Shown here in pieces: positions 4,410-5,500 of a stretch of 5,500 bases of DNA. A model generated the notes under the pieces. That model did not search any database. It was not told the origin of the DNA and was given only the letters and a program-made list of their open reading frames with translations. Source of the stretch: an uncultured Campylobacter sp. (GTDB taxonomy: Bacteria; Campylobacterota; Campylobacteria; Campylobacterales; Campylobacteraceae); the NCBI RefSeq assembly GCF_937890585.1, contig NZ_CALACG010000152.1, positions 1 through 5,500 on the forward strand. Reading direction: 5' to 3'. Made by a program: the position numbers and the translations under genes. The stretch's first letter is position 1. Each line of letters opens with the position of its first letter.

Positions 4410-5500
4410 TATTTATCCTTAAATTTTCTAACTATAAAAAGCGAGTTTAGTATGACGCTTAGAGAGCTTGCCGACATGAAAAGCGCGGCAAATAGCGGCA
4501 TGACGTAGCCACACACGGCAAATGGCAGGCTAAGGGCGTTATAAAGCAGGCAAAAGAGTAAATTTTGCTTTATCGTTTTATAGGTAAATTTTGAAATTTT
4601 CACCGCTTTTGCTAGGCTTTGCAGGCTATCATCAAGTAGTACCACGTCGCTTTTCTCTAGGCTCACCGCCGCGCCACTTCCCATGCAAATAGCCACGTGG
4701 GCAAGGCTTAGCGCAGCTGCGTCGTTTATGCCATCTCCTACCATCAGCACGTTTTTGCCCTGCTGTTTGAGACCAGCTATAAATTTAGCCTTCTCATCAG
4801 GCAGCATCCCTGCTCTAAACTCGCTCACACCAAGCTCATCTGCCACATTTTTTACCACATTTTGCACGTCGCCACTTAGGATACACACCTTCAAGCCAGC
4901 GCTCTTTAGCTCCTCTATTAGCGACTTTGTCTCGGGCTTTACGCTATCTTTTAGGTAAAATTTAGCCACCAGCTCGCCCTGCTTGCCAACAAAAAAGCTC
5001 ACATTTTCTTCGCTTTCTTCAAATTTCACCCCATTTTCAGCCAAAAAGCGCCTACTTCCAGCGACAAAGCTCTCGCCTGCGATATCAGCGCTAACTCCCT
5101 TTGCCACGCTTAAATTTGGATTTTCAAGCTCAACTTTTTTTGCGCCTTTTTGCTTTAAAAACTCAGCCACCGCAACGCTTATTTGGTGGTTTGAGATGAG
5201 GCAAAGTGAGTAAATTTTATCGATACTCACGCCCTCTTTTATAAAAAACTCGCTCACTTCAAATTTAGCCTTTGTTAGCGTCCCAGTCTTGTCAAAGACC
5301 GCCACGTCGCACTTTGCAAGGCTTTCAAAAAATTTAGCCTCCTTAAAAAGCACCTTGTTTTTAAAGGCAACCCCAAGGGCGCAAACGCTGCTAACTGGTG
5401 TGGCAAGGGCAAGCGCGCAAGGGCAAGCGATGACGATGACGCTCACAGCTGTCACTATCGCTTCTGAAAAGCTAAATTTAAAGTACCAAAACCAAAATGT
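4409..5500 (-). CDS. ccoI: copper-translocating P-type ATPase CcoI (5' end outside window)
   Basis: P1B-type ATPase exporting Cu(I) across the inner membrane for cbb3 oxidase assembly (CcoI/FixI). The window holds the C-terminal 363 residues; the N-terminal metal-binding domain and first membrane helices lie beyond the right edge. Numbered from the first in-window residue: CPC in the ion-path helix (26-28), phosphorylation motif DKTGT (70-74), SNHQ (103-106, where P1B enzymes normally have HP), hinge LSGD (208-211), GDGIND (255-260), then two helices with YN (320-321) and MSASS (342-346), the Cu(I) signatures of CopA/CcoI. CPC with YN and M..SS argues against a Zn/Cd exporter. Pairing with ccoS distinguishes it from a detoxification CopA. 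The frame is open to the window edge, and the first possible start inside the window (GTG at 5455) lies within a membrane helix, so it is not the start. Confidence 0.93.
   Translation of the reverse strand, partial: TFWFWYFKFSFSEAIVTAVSVIVIACPCALALATPVSSVCALGVAFKNKVLFKEAKFFESLAKCDVAVFDKTGTLTKAKFEVSEFFIKEGVSIDKIYSLCLISNHQISVAVAEFLKQKGAKKVELENPNLSVAKGVSADIAGESFVAGSRRFLAENGVKFEESEENVSFFVGKQGELVAKFYLKDSVKPETKSLIEELKSAGLKVCILSGDVQNVVKNVADELGVSEFRAGMLPDEKAKFIAGLKQQGKNVLMVGDGINDAAALSLAHVAICMGSGAAVSLEKSDVVLLDDSLQSLAKAVKISKFTYKTIKQNLLFCLLYNALSLPFAVCGYVMPLFAALFMSASSLSVILNSLFIVRKFKDK
4416..4420 (-). promoter_or_regulatory. ccoS ribosome binding site, supports the GTG start
   Basis: On the minus strand AAGGA is followed by six bases (TAAATA) and then GTG at 4409-4407. 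It lies within the last codons of ccoI, as expected for coupled operon genes. Confidence 0.75.

Noticed and set aside
4241..4450. 69-codon plus-strand frame across ccoS
   Set aside because: Antisense to ccoS and the end of ccoI; no recognisable domain.
4683..5213. Plus-strand frames of 76-91 codons inside ccoI
   Set aside because: Ser/Phe/Pro-rich antisense translations of the ATPase domain; no ribosome binding site or family resemblance.
4409..5455. ccoI as a complete gene starting at GTG 5455
   Set aside because: The frame is open to the window edge and that codon lies within the membrane helix leading into CPC, so the gene is truncated by the window.
1..5500. Mobile element, phage, defence system, tRNA or rRNA
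   Set aside because: No transposase or integrase motifs, terminal repeats, tRNA-like folds or rRNA sequence were seen; all genes are core housekeeping or respiratory types with similar base use.

Overview
The window looks like a chromosomal segment from a Campylobacter-type epsilonproteobacterium, probably one of the less AT-rich species (C. concisus/curvus/showae-like). The evidence is the AT-rich intergenic DNA full of AAATTT words, non-ATG starts with clear AAGGA-type ribosome binding sites, an epsilonproteobacterial-style glutamine synthetase, and maturation genes for a cbb3 cytochrome oxidase. Genus is an inference from style and gene content; species cannot be fixed from this sequence alone.

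Layout. (1) 46-1476 (+): glnA, a complete type I glutamine synthetase ending in a strong intrinsic terminator (1484-1520). (2) 1521-1817: a gene-free AT-rich spacer between two convergent genes, with 13 AAATTT hexamers spaced mostly about 22 bp apart and a perfect 12-bp inverted repeat. (3) 1818-3479 (-): dnaX, the DNA polymerase III clamp-loader tau/gamma subunit, starting at a TTG and containing an A7 run two-thirds of the way along where either alternative frame stops at once. (4) 3480-3596: a short divergent control region between dnaX and the next gene, containing a palindromic TTTTATAAAA that could serve as the -10 element for both directions. (5) 3597-4205 (+): a LysE/ArgO-family amino-acid exporter, also starting at TTG. 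(6) 4140-4409 (-): ccoS, overlapping the exporter tail-to-tail by 66 bp. (7) 4409-5500 (-): ccoI, the copper-exporting P-type ATPase for cbb3 oxidase assembly, running off the right edge of the window. ccoI and ccoS form an operon with a one-base stop/start overlap.

How the genes work together. ccoI and ccoS cooperate in copper delivery and maturation of the cbb3 terminal oxidase. The others are housekeeping genes (nitrogen assimilation, replication, amino-acid efflux) with no obvious joint function. I found no mobile element, CRISPR array, defence system, tRNA or rRNA, and no sign of a new multi-gene system. The points most worth a second look are the dnaX A7 run, the helically phased AAATTT spacer, the GlnA Tyr-to-Phe change at the adenylylation site, the HP-to-HQ change in CcoI, and the codon-register antisense overlap between the exporter gene and ccoS.
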